From the NCBI GenBank assembly GCA_020091685.1, contig CM034610.1:8848948-8912947 (forward strand): a stretch of 64,000 nucleotides of DNA, read 5' to 3'. Shown here piece after piece: positions 20,661 through 32,975 of the stretch (position 1 is the stretch's first letter; each line of letters opens with the position of its first letter). The notes under the pieces are model-generated. The model was not told the DNA's origin. It made no database searches and saw only the letters and a program-made list of their open reading frames with translations. Origin of the DNA: Lutjanus erythropterus. Taxonomy: Eukaryota; Chordata; Actinopteri; Lutjaniformes; Lutjanidae. Position numbers and translations under genes: made by a program.

Positions 20661-20785
20661 TTGATTCATAAGTGTACAGTCCTGCACTGATTCACCTCTC
20701 CAGAGAGGAGGAGAGCAGGAGGAAGGGAGAAAGGAGGCACTGGAGACTGTCTGTCTTTCTCTCTTGGTGTGAAGGCAACATACAT

Positions 20786-20787
<2 letters not shown>

Positions 20788-20834
<47 letters not shown>
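20788..20834. repeat. (GT)23 microsatellite
   Basis: Uninterrupted GT run of 47 bases. Confidence 0.95.
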
Positions 20835-20836
<2 letters not shown>

Positions 20837-21864
20837 CTTTGGGAAGGAATGTTTCCTTGGCTCTGCTCTGGAGGTTTCAGCCTTTGTTTTTTCTCATAGG
20901 TGCTGTATGTGTGTTTGTGTTAATGTCATTCGGATTACCTCCGCTCCTTTCTCCCCTGTCTGCCTCCCTCCCACGCCTCCTCCTCCCTCCATCCACCCGT
21001 CCCTTCTGCCTTGTCTGTTGCTTCACATCGTAATTCTCCCCTCTTTCCTTGTTTGCCGCCGTTTTAATTGAGATGCTAAGTCCTCCTCTCCCCTCAGGAA
21101 CGTTGTCCGCGATACTGCTCGCACTTGCTGCTCTTTCACCCCTCCTCCTTGCTTAATTTTTTCTCCTCTGTTGTTCCCCTTTCATCTGTCTTTCCCTTCT
21201 TTATTCTGTTGTCGGTTTCCCAGCTGATCACAGCTGATTTCCATGTCTGTAAATGTCAAATCTTTAAAGGTCTTACAAATAGACTTTTTTGGCAGCGGGG
21301 GCACATGAGTCCCCCGTGGCTCCTCAGGGAGCAAAGGCGATCCTTGATACTATTATCCAAGTCAGGAGTTCTCAAGCATGTTCACCCAGCATTTTTACAT
21401 TTCACAACTTTCGGTCTGTTCTGTGATTTATCTAAAGGACTTCAATTGGGATGGTTTAGGGCGGAGTGCCACAAAGTCATAAGGTTAATGCCATGTTATC
21501 CTTGGACCGGCTGTATTGCCACCCACACAGCAATGTGGATGATGTTGTTCCACAGTTGTTCATTTTTATTGATAGAAATTGGTGAAGTTGAGCAAGACAT
21601 CTCAAACCAATCCAAACCAAAGTACAATTGAATTTCATTATTATTTAAAAGGAAGTTTTCCCTTGCCACTGTCACGTGAGTGTTTGATCTTGGTTGGGTC
21701 TCTAAATGATATTACAGACAGTCCGGTCTAGACCTGCTCTGTATGAAGGGTGCCCTGAGAAAACACTTGTTGCAATCAGGTGCCATATAAATAAAATTTT
21801 AACTTAACTTGACTATTTTGCTAGCTGAAAACTTGCACATTGGTATCAATATGATGTAATATTT

Positions 21865-22190
21865 ATACCAGCCATTGTCAACCACGGGGTTGCGGTTCAC
21901 TGGGCGCCACCTAGTGGGCCCCCATAGTAGTCAATGGTTAAATTCATATTATTATTTCTTTTTCTAGTAATTTGCAAAAACAGTTATTTTATATCCAAAT
22001 GTGCTTCAGAGTTCACATGAATAAAAAACGGGCTATTAAAATGTAAAATTTCAGAGACCAGTTACATTTTAATACCATCACACCATCAAGACACGTCATC
22101 AGGGAGAGACAGTTGGTTTTTGGAAGGTGGTCCTCAGCATTTTTCTTAACAATCAGAAGTGGGCCTTAAGTTACAAAAGTTTGAGAACCC
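21865..22190. mobile_element. decayed MITE with 'TTTGAGAACCCCTG' end
   Basis: The right end AAAAGTTTGAGAACCCCTG is a familiar teleost DNA-element terminus. The left end CAGCCATTGTCAACCACGGG is a weak inverted match (CAGGGGTTCTCAAAC). GGGCGCCACCTAGTGGGCCC lies near the left end. Borders approximate. Confidence 0.45.
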
Positions 22191-23467
22191 CTGTTATAAA
22201 GAACCGAGTTAGCCCGAGCTAATGTGTGATAATTATGCTAATGAGGAATTCGAAATGTGCAACAACAAATTTTGCTGGTACTCAGTATCAAATAAAAGCC
22301 AGCGACTATAATATATTTTTTTGCTGTGAGCTGTAAATTCACTTCTTCTAAGCAGAGGGCAGAAGATAACCCAGAGCCTTGCTGGGCTCCTCCAGGTGGC
22401 CACGTTGCGTCCGTCTCAAAAACACAGTGGGTCTGTGGTGTCCACACTTGGCCGTGTACATGTCCGTTTAGCAGTGCAGTCGAGGTTTGCGGGTCTGCAG
22501 CCGCCATTGCAGACATCTTCACTGAACGGACAGGACGACTCAACATAGTTGAAGAGTTTTATCGTGGATAGCAGCATGAAAGTGAAGAGTGACTGAAATG
22601 TCATCAGAAGTGCACACAAGATGAAAACGACCACTTGACTTGAAGAATCTCAGTCGACTGAGACGTCTCCAACAGATGATTTAAATCTTTTTAGGAGACA
22701 GCTGTAGTATGATTTACGTGTATAGTTTGGTTTGCTCAGTTCTCAAACCTGGAACCTTTTTGCTTATACACTAGGATGTATCATGTGTCTTTGTCTGCAT
22801 AATAAACGCTGCCCTGAAGTTGCAGCCCACTCTGTGCATGTATTGTAAAATGTGTGGGTTTGCTGCAGTCTGCATGAACGATAGTTTCCCTGAATTCGGG
22901 TGATTTCTCTCAAATTTATTTTCGGCATCAACTGTGTTGAAGGCCTGCCTTACTTTTTTATTTTTTCTGATAGAGGCTAATTCTTTGTAAGTGGAATTGG
23001 ATCTGTGGTTTGACGCAGATCTGTTTGACAAAGTTTTACCGACCCTGCTTTGGAATGTAATGAGGATTTGACTGTCGTATTGAAATGACTGCTGGGTAAT
23101 TGGCGATGATGTTTAAACGTTCCTCTTGTGTGTGTGTGCTCATGCGTCCCAGGGGCTGTAAGGAATGTATTTAGACGTTGTCTGTCTTCTCGTTTGCCCT
23201 TTATTGTCTATCTGTACCGATTTAGGAAAAGGTCACCGCTTCTGTAATGCACTGTAACGTTCCTGGGATCGATCTGTCCCTGTGCCCCCTGTGTGTGCGC
23301 TCTGCGTTGAATCAGTGTGTACGCTGCTGCTTTGAGCTGATGTATCTTTTGCTATATTTTTAACTCTTCCTCTCTTGATCTGTGGCCCTCCTCTGCCGCT
23401 GTCTCTATCTCTCTTTCTCTCTCTGTGCTTTCTGGTTGGAGAATTAATCCTGCAGTCTTTCTCCTGC
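22191..23467. other. intron sequence, nothing recognised
   Basis: Unique-looking sequence without clear element ends or arrays. Open frames on both strands at 22238-22634 overlap each other and lack features. Confidence 0.4.
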
Positions 23468-23626
23468 TATAAATACATCCCCTGAACACCACCACCACCA
23501 GCAGCCAGCTCTGCCTCGGCACTGATGCACAGAGACTGCTTCTTCTGTCTGATGCTGTAGACCGACAACAGAGGAAAACCCGACTGATCTCAGGGCCAGA
23601 ATCTATTCTAAACAGGCATATCCTCG
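23468..23626 (+). promoter_or_regulatory. possible intronic TATA promoter with first exon
   Basis: TATAAATA at 23468-23475 is followed after about 150 bases by a donor-like site TCCTCG|GTAAGC at 23626/23627. The segment between is GC-richer than the flanks and has only a 12-codon ATG frame. It could be an alternative non-coding first exon. Evidence is limited to these two motifs. Confidence 0.2.
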
Positions 23627-24230
23627 GTAAGCCCTCGGCCTTAGGCGGCCTGCGGCCATTTTCAGCAGTCTGAAGTAATTAGGACCCCTGGATACTCACT
23701 GAGGTATTTAGGGTCTAATTGAAGACCCCTGGGGTGCACGCTCTGAGTGATGTTTTGCCCGGCCTGTGTGAAATTCCCTCTGCTGGTTTTGCTAATGATT
23801 CCTGCAGAATCTGCGTATGATAAAGAGTGTGAGCTTTTGTGTGTGTGAGAGTGAGTGAGGTTGTGTAAGCACCGCACACACACATACACACACTTCCACA
23901 GGACTCCCGTAGGTGTCTCCTCTCTGGCGGGGAGCTGGATGCCGTGCCAAGACGGAGGAGGAGGAGGGGAGTTTTGGGAACACGGCCAGCGCTCTCTATC
24001 CTTTGCTCACACCGATTTAAGCAGAGGATTACATGGCCCAGAACAGTGAGGGAGGACACCTGGCCAGGATAGGTGTTTGTCATCACGTTGAAATAGCCTC
24101 ATTGGAAGGCCGACAAAACCGCTCGCGCTCAGGGGAGCGGAGGGATTTTGGCAAAATATGCCACTGATTTGTTTTTTCCTTCTGTTTCGCTCCCTTGCTC
24201 CATATTTCAGCGAGGCGGGTTTTCACATTT

Positions 24231-24493
24231 GTTGCTCGTCGCTCTGATGTCAAATAATGGAAGCCGAAGCAAACACTTACTTAATCAGCAGAAAATGTCT
24301 CCTGCCCTCCCTATCATCCCCTTCCTCCTCCTCCTCTTCTTCTCGTGCTTCTCTTTTCTCCCGGACCCCTCGCTTTTTTTTCCTCCTCTTTGGATTTAAA
24401 AGGTTCAAATTGGCTGGTGAATAAGGAGCGGCGTGTGTGTGTGTGTGCCATCCCTGATGACCTCCAAAAACAGTAGAAGAGGAAGAAAAAAAA
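24231..24493. repeat. local direct duplication, unit 1
   Basis: Runs from GTTGCTCGTCGCTCTGATG to AGTAGAAGAGGAAG and aligns along its whole length with 24830-25140. Shared landmarks in order: AAATAATGGAAGC, CAAACACTTACTTAAT, AGAAAATGTCTCCTG, CCCCTTCCTCCTCCTCC, a TG run, then ATGACCTCCAAAAAC. The TG run here is only 15 bases. The two units share an open frame (NGSRSKHLLN versus YGSCSKHLLN) ending in FFPPLW. Confidence 0.8.
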
Positions 24494-24670
24494 TATACAT
24501 TGGCTAGCTAGTTAGCTAATGTTTTGCTAACAGATTTGAATATATGTCACTTTTACATCTTTTAACGATCTTCAAAATTTGGTTTCCTTTCAGACAATTC
24601 TGGTTTGTAGCTTATCTAACCACAGGAAACAAGAAAGAAAAAAGTTGACTGAGGTTCCAAAAGGGTATCT

Positions 24671-24820
24671 GTCCAATACTCATTCCCCTTTTAGCTCAGT
24701 TTTGGTCTCCACCAGCTCCTGAGGGAAACATCTGGCTCTTTACCGGTGATATTGCACTGCTATGTTCACCTGCTAGTCCCTAAATTTTGTCTGTTCATTG
24801 TTTGGTGCTGGACAGGCAAT
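24671..24820 (+). repeat. dispersed 'AACATCTGGCTCTTTA' repeat, copy 1
   Basis: Blocks TTTAGCTCAGTTTTGGTCTCC, AACATCTGGCTCTTTACCGG, TATGTTCACCTGCTAGTCCC and TTTGGTGCTGGACAGG (each quoted in part) recur in the same order at 26.26 and 40.67 kb. It sits between the two halves of the local duplication. Confidence 0.65.
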
Positions 24821-24829
24821 CTATGGTCA

Positions 24830-25026
24830 GTTGCTCATTGCTTTGATGCCAAATTATGGAAGCTGCAGCAAACATTTACTTAATAATAAGAAAATGTGTC
24901 CTGTCCGCCCCTTTGTCCCCTTCCTCCTCCTCCTAGTCCTCCTCTTCTTCTCTCCTGGACCGACCACTTGCTTTTTTCCTCCTCTCTGGAGTTAAAAGCC
25001 TCACCTTGGCTGGAGAGTAAGGAGGG

Positions 25027-25092
<66 letters not shown>

Positions 25093-25140
25093 CATCTCTG
25101 ATGGCCTCCAAAAACTAGTAGAAGAAGAAGGAGAAAAAAA
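24830..25140. repeat. local direct duplication, unit 2
   Basis: Second unit of the duplication at 24231. Diverged by roughly a fifth to a quarter by eye. Its internal TG run has grown to 64 bases (25028-25091). Confidence 0.8.
25028..25091. repeat. (TG)32 microsatellite
   Basis: Uninterrupted TG run of 64 bases, the longest pure run in the window. Confidence 0.95.
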
Positions 25141-25984
25141 CGAAAGGGAGCATGTGATGAAAAAAGGAGAAAATAAAATAAAAAGTCAGTTGGAGAGCCG
25201 AGTGGGATTTCAGAGAGCATTTTTTAAGATGTGAAAAAAAAGAAGGCCCGCACCCACCATCAACTTTACTTTCATATTTTCTCCCCTTCTGCTCCCCCAC
25301 CCCTCTACCGGTTCCTCTGAGAATTTCAGACATCTCCAACTTCTCGCTCTTTGAGAGTTTGATCCTCATTGCAGATTCTGTCTGAACTTTCGTCATAGGT
25401 GTGTGTGATCGTCTGCCTACATTTTAGAAGATGCATACTGTATGTGTGTGTGCGCTCCCCCTATTCTCTATATGAGCTGAATTTGTACAGTATGTTCTCT
25501 TCAACTCACAAGGAGTCTGTTGCTTATGCACTGAAAGATTATGTGTGATGAAGTATTCATTTACTTACCCATTGCAAGGCCCTTTTTAATGCACGTGTGT
25601 GCACAGGATTTTAGTCTGTGATTCATGTGTCTCGCTGAGCATGTGATGTGACTTGCATGTATTTTGCATGTGAAGTGCTTGCTGCGAGGGATGTGTATCT
25701 GTATTGGTGTGTGTGTGTTTATGAGCTGCACACACAGTCATTAAAATTTAACTGGGGAATTTAACATATGCCGAGCTGAAATTTCTAAAAGCAAGGTTTT
25801 GTGTGAAACACAATTCAGAAAATGGACAGGTCAGCCGGCAGTGTTTGTGTATGTGAATGTGATATAGGTGTTTATATTTTTTCATATGTAAGTAACTAAC
25901 ATTTATTCTGTTCATGGGATTTCACACATAATGGGAATAGCCATTAATGCCCTTAATTAGCATTAATTAGCATCACAATCATGG

Positions 25985-26125
25985 TAATAATATCAAAACT
26001 AACGGATCCTTTTACTTCACATGAATCATAATACTTATGAATCGCAATACATATCAAATCGTCATTCAAGTATGATGATACTGTTTATTCAGAAGATAAG
26101 TATACTGTCCCAGCCCTACTAATTG
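25985..26125. repeat. fragment of an ATCGCAATAC-type dispersed repeat
   Basis: GAATCATAATACTTATGAATCG, CATATCAAATCGTCATTCAAG (in part) and a terminal CCCAGCCCTACTA have the form of a common teleost repeat end. Only this copy was noticed here. Confidence 0.4.
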
Positions 26126-26254
26126 TTGACCAATCAGACACCTGTCTGACTTACTGTAGCCCAATCAGACGTTTTGTGGACCAGCTGTTATTAATAGTTG
26201 TCTGCTTACACATCCAACAGACACAGATCATCATTAGCATTCAATTGGAGTCAT

Positions 26255-26435
26255 GTTTCTGCCCAATATTCACTCGCCTTTTAGCTCTGTTTTGGTCTCC
26301 TCTGTCTACTGAAGAAAATACTCGCTCTTTAGCGACGAGATGCGCAGCTATCGTCACCTGCTAATGACTAACTTTGTGGGTTGTTTGATATTGGACAGGA
26401 AGTGTACAGTCAATTTAACTTAAGATTTTTTTTTG
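26255..26435 (+). repeat. dispersed 'AACATCTGGCTCTTTA' repeat, copy 2
   Basis: CCAATATTCACTCGCCTTTTAG, TTTTGGTCTCCTCTG, CTCGCTCTTTAGCG, TCACCTGCTAATGAC and ATTGGACAGGAAGTGTACAG (in part) follow the order of copies at 24.67 and 40.67 kb. Confidence 0.6.
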
Positions 26436-26539
26436 CACAACAGAGCTTCTCGCTGCCACTGATGGGCCAAGAAGTCCAAAACAATTAGCTGAAAGGTGCT
26501 GAAACACTGATGGGAAACCGCAGAGTCGGTAAAACTACA

Positions 26540-26890
26540 ACAATGAATTGATTAAATCGATAAAATTTGTGGCCAACAATTTTGATAAGTAATCTTTTCA
26601 GTCATTTTTTAAGCAACAATTCCAAACATTTGCTGGTTCTGGCTTCTTAAATATAAGAAATTGCTACTGTTCTTTGTCATTTATGACAGAAAATGAAGAG
26701 TCTTTGGGATTTGGACTGTTGGTTGGACAAAGGGAGAAATTTGAAGACGTCACTTTGGGCTCCTGGAATTTGTGATGAGCACTTTTCCAAATTTTTGGAC
26801 ATTTTCTAGACTAAACATTTAATTGTTTAACTGTGAAAACAAGCAGCAGATTAATTAATAATGAAAATAATCATGAGTTGCAACCCCCAG
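26540..26890 (+). repeat. dispersed GATTAATC-type repeat, copy 4
   Basis: From AATGAATTGATTAAATCG to GAGTTGCAACCCC. It includes CAAACATTTGCTGGTTCTGG, TTGGACTGTTGGTTGGAC and GAAGACGTCACTTTGGGCTC (in part). Nearly full length and co-linear with 13527-13840. Confidence 0.7.
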
Positions 26891-27775
26891 TCAATGTCAA
26901 TACATTGACTGGTACAGCTTTAAGCAACATTTTCTAAACATGTAAAACATTAACGCTAAGCAATGGTGTCCTGTTAGTAGAGTCAAATTACAAAGGTGTT
27001 TTTGGTGTCATTTTGCAATATATAGATAGAAATCCATCTTAGTAGAAGCAGAGACTGAGTCACTGCTTTATATAGACTCAATAGACCAGAATGCAATACA
27101 AACTCATGATATGATTTGCTTTTCTTGACTGGAAGAACTCCCACTTTATCGCTCTTTGTGCCAGTATGATAAACCCATAACTGCAATGCGCAAGTGCATT
27201 TGTTAGGGGTGAACAAAAGGCATTCTGGGACATGTAGGAAATTATTCGGGATTAAAGAGGGGATGACATATGTATCCAGTGACACTTTTCTGTGAGCTCA
27301 CTAAACTCACACTAATGAGAACACAGAAACACTGAGAACTGACTGTAGCCGGCGTTCATGTAGGCGTGCGTGGGGGTGTAGGGCTTTGTTATTGTGCTAA
27401 CAAATCTTTGTTACATTCAGAATTTAATGTTAGCCGGTAGAGAGTTATCGCTGTTAGTCACTGCGCCTTTGCTCTCGGCGTCGGCAGAAGGAAATGAGTG
27501 TTTATCATATACCAATCCAAATATCAATTGCAGTATTTATCAGAATAATTGCAGTGATGTTTTGTTGTCCGTACCATGCAGCCCCGCCGTTTGTCCCCAA
27601 ACCCAACTAACATCTGCTGTGTACACACTCGACACACACTCACAGGCACCAAGGTTGTTTGAAGAAAGTGAAGGTTCTTTTAGTATAATGCGTTGAACTC
27701 AATCCAAGCACTGATTCACTGACAACAGTGATAGATCAGTTTACTGGCAACGGCAGACTCCTGACACGATATACA

Positions 27776-27800
27776 GTGTGTGTGTGTGTGTGTGTGTGTG
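27776..27800. repeat. (GT)12 microsatellite
   Basis: Uninterrupted GT run of 25 bases. Confidence 0.95.
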
Positions 27801-28357
27801 AAATTCGGTGATTCAGCCACCGCCACGTTGAAAAGTGCCAATTATTGATGAATAACAGGGGTGACAATCAGAAAGAGGCGACAGGAGAGCGCGAGGGAGA
27901 GACAGTGGAAGGGAGTGAGGCTGAAGCACAGCTCAGACTGCAGCAAGGTGTGAGTAGACGACTCAGTATGAGGTCTGTTCTTAATGAGGAGCTTTGTTTA
28001 AGCTGTTAAACTGCAAACAGACTGAGCACAAAGAAAACCCTTCTTTGTGTTCAGCCTGCTACTCATTTTTCTACTTTATATCGCTGATTTCTACAGCGCT
28101 ATAGTTTCAACCTATAGTCGGCTCATTAAAGCTTTTATATTTTCGGCTCTGCACACCTGGTGGTTGGCAGGTTTTTCCTGGGAAAACCCTTTTGTTGGTG
28201 CACAGACAGTGATGCATTATTACATGTTGCAAAAGCAACAGCAGGGTATCATTCAGCCCAGCTAAAACAGGTCTATTTTGAACCACTGGAGCACTGCTGC
28301 TGCTGTAGTCGCTACGAGCATGGAAATCTCAAGCACATAATAGAAATTAAAGGTTTC

Positions 28358-28922
28358 AAGGGACAGATCACAAAATCCAAAACACATATTCTCCCTCTTA
28401 CCTGTAGTGCTGTTTATCCGTCTAGATTGTTTTGGTGTGAGATATCGGTGAAAGAGATGCCTGCTTTGTCTTGGATATAATGGAACTAGATGGCACTCGG
28501 CTTGTGGTGCTCAAAATGTCAAAAAATACCTTTGAAAACCTGAAAAGCGACGTTTCTTTCTTAAAATCATCACCTGGTTACTCAATCCACAGGCTTTGTT
28601 GTAAGCAGGAACTTTTTTTTACCAGAAAGAAAGTAGTTCTTACATAAAAGTACTCACAACAAGGTCTGTGGATTATCTTTAGTAAGTGGATTGTGATTTT
28701 TAGAAAGAGACGCTAATGTTGAATTTTTTAAATGTATTCTTTTGGAGTTTCAAGCTCCACAAACTGAGTGCCATCTAGTTCCATCATGTTCAGGAGAAGA
28801 CAGACACCTTTACAGCCCCTGTCTCTAACACTCGGCAACTTACAGTAAAACAATCTAGATGGAACAGAACTACAGGCCAGAGGGACATTATGTGTTCATG
28901 ATTTTAGGGTGAACTGTCCCTT
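28358..28922. mobile_element. palindromic MITE family A, copy 2
   Basis: Ends AAGGGACAGATCACA and GGGTGAACTGTCCCTT are inverted repeats. CCTGTAGTGCTGTTTATCCG and its inverted partner CTACAGGCCAG lie inside them. The centre carries a further stem, CCACAGGCTTTGTTGTAAG pairing with CAACAAGGTCTGTGG. The longest and most complete of the copies. Confidence 0.85.
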
Positions 28923-29501
28923 CAAATATACTGGTGCAAAATGCACCCACCATGGTCTGTTTGGAACACTGTAGTGTCTCTATATGTCACTGTTGGGTGT
29001 ATTGATTTTTAGCTTCAACACCAAACAGAAGAAAACAGAACTGAAAGTCCATTCGTCTTGTGTGTCCACAAGAGAGATAATGAATTCTCCCCCAAAACTC
29101 AAAGCACAGCCAGTTCTGTTTAGTCATATCACCTGTCAACACTATGTTACATATAACAGTGATGAAAACGTACATGCATATTGTATATGTAGGTTCTGTA
29201 TGTTAGACCTGTTTCAGATTTGGGAGAAAATGTGTCAGAAAAATGGTGCTTTAATGGTGACTTCACACCCGACACAGTCCACTTTGTTTAAAACAAATAC
29301 TGCAAATTCTGCAGCGAAAATGTTGTTTTTAAAAGGCTAAATGTCAGCAAATATAGATTGAAGCAGAATAGCTTTTTCGATAAAATCATGTTGTGAATTT
29401 TGAAAGTGAATGTTTTTAGAATAAATTTTGACCTTTCAGCTTTATAACACTCTGGAAAAAAATCTAATAAAAATAAAAAAAACTGCGCAGCATTCAAATG
29501 T

Positions 29502-29530
29502 TGAATTCGAATTCGAATTCGAACTCGAAC
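29502..29530. repeat. GAATTC hexamer run
   Basis: GAATTCGAATTCGAATTCG followed by degenerate AACTCGAAC units. The adjoining GTACAGCCCTAG suggests the edge of an older dispersed repeat. Confidence 0.6.
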
Positions 29531-30584
29531 TATTTGGTACAGCCCTAGTCAGTAGTCACAGAGGCCTTTATTTACATCACTGGCAAATTCATTGGAGAAC
29601 CAGGCCTTATATTAGAACCAGGCCTGTATTTTCTTCTGTTCCCCAGTTGATACACTCTCATTTACCTGCTTTGTTGTGTCTTACCTGTTTAGTGAATGAA
29701 AGTCCACATCACCCTTCTTTTTATTGGCAGGTTTTCTCACGTGAAAAGTGTTAACTTTCACTGATACCATGTAGCTTGATACTGATTGGGAAAAACAGCA
29801 AAGTGGAAAAACTGGAATCAATTAGTGAATAAGACCAGAGTTTGTGTTAAAAAGAGAAACTGGGAGCAGCAGTCACAATGAAGTGACTCTGCCTTTGTGC
29901 TGATGGAATTAGAGCTATGGGAATGTACATTATGATGAGTTTACCATTTGAGACGTTGTAGTCGGCCGCAGGTAATTCCACCCGTCCCGTGTTTGTTCAT
30001 GTTGGCTATTATTTGAGACATATTTCTGCTCTTATAGTCACTGCAGAAGAGTGCCACAGACTGAAATCCTAGAAAATAGCATCGTGGAGCTCCAGGTGCC
30101 AAGTAACATGTAACAAAGAATCATACAATGAATGAAAAAGTCCTCAAGTGTGTCCCTGAGGTGTCTGCTTGTCTGACCAGTAAAAAGCTGGATTTGACTC
30201 TGAGTGCAGCGTCTTTGGATTCACAGCGGAGCTCTGTGGACTTTATGGCTCTTCTCTGGTAAAACCATCACGCGCTTTCTGTTTATTTGCATAACCTGGT
30301 TCTCTGCGTAACCCGGTTACTTTGTACTGTTGTGGGCTGGACCTGGCAGCTGCCTGTATGTGTTTGTGTGTGTCTTGTGTTTGCAGTCGGGGACTGGCTA
30401 ACCTGATACACACCCGGTGAGACTCCGACCACAGTGATTCAGGGGCAAACCACAAACTCCACAGTCGGCTGCCAGACAGCAGCAGGAAGCACTCTCACTG
30501 TCTCTCTGCATGTGTGTGTATGTGTGTGTTTGCCTGTGTGCATGTGTCAGCAAAACTGTGTGCCTGTGCGTGAATGTATGAATA

Positions 30585-31731
30585 TATTTTTATACTTTGT
30601 TTTAGTACTTTGTTACTGTACTTGATTAGAGTTTTCAGGTATTTGTACTTAACTTGAGTTTTTATTTTTCTGTCAACTTTTTACTTTTATTCCGTACATC
30701 CTAACACAAATATCTGTACTTTCTACTCCTTACATTTTCAAAACAGGCTTGTTACTTTAGTTTTAATGCATTTGAGGGGAATTATTGATTAGTTCTTATT
30801 TTGTGTCATTGTGTGCTGCTTTTCCAACATCAGCACTGATTTCAGTCTAAACAGATGGGATGATGAAGACATAGAAAAAGACGATTCTTGGTGTGTCTGT
30901 CAGTGCATATCAGGCAGACGTACCAAGACAAAAAAGATGGCACAAGATGAAAAAGACATGAGATGAAAAACGACATAATTAGCGGTAAAATTGTTTTGCG
31001 CTGGCTGTCCCATCGTTTTCCTATGGCGAGAGTGGTGGCGCCCGACCAAGTGGCACCGTTACCCTCAGCGTGGATCTGCCACTTCGTTCGAATTATTTGA
31101 ACTTTGACCTCGTTTGCCACTGACCTTTCAAAGCACAACCAATGAGATAACAGCTGTATGTGACGACACAGGCAGAAGAGACCACAGATGTGTGGAAGTA
31201 ACACAAGCAGAGGAGGGAGAGACTGATGGTCAAGTCTCAAAGGGAACCCCAGACCCGCAGAAGATCCCGTGAGAGTGATCATTTTAACGTCACAATGAAG
31301 GAACAAAATGCAAAAATCTTGCAAGAATTTCGCAAATCAGGGGTTCCCTTCCAGATACGACTGAAGAAAAGTGTTTCATGGTTACCCAAATGCTAAAACA
31401 CAACATTTAAAACAGACTACGATCAGTAAACGTTATGCCTGGCAAAATGTGAATAGTCAGATCAGGCTATAAGATTTGTGAATCATATAATTTATGAACT
31501 TTTCTACATCCAGAGCTAATGGTAGCTCAGCCATTTGTACACACAGGACTAATTTTTATCATGTGAAGGCCCCTTAAGAGGGCTGTTTTTACTTTTATAC
31601 TTAGAGTATAGTTTCAGAGCCTGTACTTTTTCAGTTTTACTCAAGCAACTAATTTAAATCAGTCTTTTTTTAACACATGTATCTGTACTTCTGCAGTAGT
31701 GCGGTAAAGAACATGTATGCTTTTGCCACAT
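30585..31731. repeat. dispersed 'AAGTAC' repeat, copy 1, probably with an insertion
   Basis: Left part (30600-30990) aligns with 34110-34450: TTTTCAGGTATTTGTACTTA, TTTTTACTTTTATTCCGTAC, TGATTTCAGTCTAAACAG, GTCAGTGCATATCAGGCAG. The right end (31600-31731) ends TGCTTTTGCCACATCT, like GTACTTTTGCCATCT at 34990. The middle 340 bases (30990-31330) are GC-richer and absent from copy 2, so may be a nested insertion. Its long minus-strand frame (30842-31324) is not supported as a gene. Confidence 0.55.
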
Positions 31732-32182
31732 CTGGGTTTACATACAAAAACTGATAAGTTTGTGTGTATATGTGAGAAAAACCCAGACTTGAGTAAAAAC
31801 TTAATGCCCCACATTTTTCTGAGGTTTTCTGTGTGTCTTTTGTACGTCTGACTCTGACGGGTGGGTGAGGGAGCAGCAGCCAACTTCTACACACTTTTGT
31901 TTTGTTGCATTACTTAATTTCTCTCGTCAGACTGTGTTGTGCTCTTTCACCTCCGTGACTCCGGTGGCCCAGTTAACAAATTAATGTGAATCCTGTAAAA
32001 ACCACAGGCTAGCTCCCCAACGAAGGAAAAGAAGGAGAGTGAGAGGAAAAGAGAGAACAGGAGCTGGGGTGGCGTCTGATAACAGGATGTAGTGAAATGG
32101 AGAGGGAGGGATGGAGGGTAGACTTTTACAGATGTGTTATTTCCAAGAACTCATCTGCAGTCTTGTAAAAAATCACTTCACG

Positions 32183-32206
32183 GTGTGTGTGTGTGTGTGT
32201 GTGTGT
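32183..32206. repeat. (GT)12 microsatellite
   Basis: Uninterrupted GT run of 24 bases. Confidence 0.95.
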
Positions 32207-32464
32207 CACACCCGCTCATAATCTTTGTTCTCGCCTCCAGCAAGATCTCCCTTCTCATATTGTCTGTGGTTTCAGATGCAGTCGTGTGTGTGTTTGTCTC
32301 CAGACAGAAAATTTGTCACTGATTTTCAATCAATTATTTGAACAGGGAGAACAATTAGTGCAGATAAAACCCGGCAGTTAATTACTGCTGCTTCAGAAAA
32401 CGGCTTGACATGATTAAGATGCATGGAAAAACAAAACAATTCTGTCACTGTCATCTGCAGTTTA

Positions 32465-32975
32465 TTATCAGGAATGGCGGTCTGGTTAGATGATTGGTCT
32501 GGATGGTTGGATGCCTGGCTGTTTGTTAGGTGGTTGGTTTGGTCTGATTGGCGGGTTAACTGGTTGGGTATTTGATTGGTTGATGGTTTCACGGGTTGGC
32601 TGGTTTCTTTTCTTGCTTTGCTTTGCTTGACTAATCGGATGGCAAGATGTTTTACTGGTTGGGTCATTAATTGACTGGTAGATTTGTTTGTGGGCTGGAG
32701 TGGTTGGGTATTTGGTTCAGTTGGCTAGTGGTTTGGTTTGTAGAGTGCTATGTTGACTGGTTGAGTATTTGATTGGCTGGTTGCTTGACTGGTTGGTGCG
32801 TTTGTTGACTGTTTGGAATGTCAGGTGTCGAACTGGCTGGGTGGTTAGTTAGTGCTTAACTAGTTGGTAGATTTGTGGGAGGATTAGTTAGGTATTTGGT
32901 TCGATTACTTTGGGGTTTGGTTGGTGAAGTGGTGAATTGACTGTTTGGGTCTTTGATTGGTTGATTGTTTGACCA
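32465..32975 (+). repeat. cryptic TGGTT-rich tandem array
   Basis: About 500 bases built from TGGTT, TTGGT and GATTGG words and nearly free of C on the + strand. A longer repeat of about 190 bases is superimposed: GGTAGATTTGTTTGTGGGC...GGGTATTTGGTTCAGTTGG near 32678 matches GGTAGATTTGTGGGAGG...AGGTATTTGGTTCGATT near 32866. The minus-strand frame rich in N, Q, P and S is a product of the array. Confidence 0.7.
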
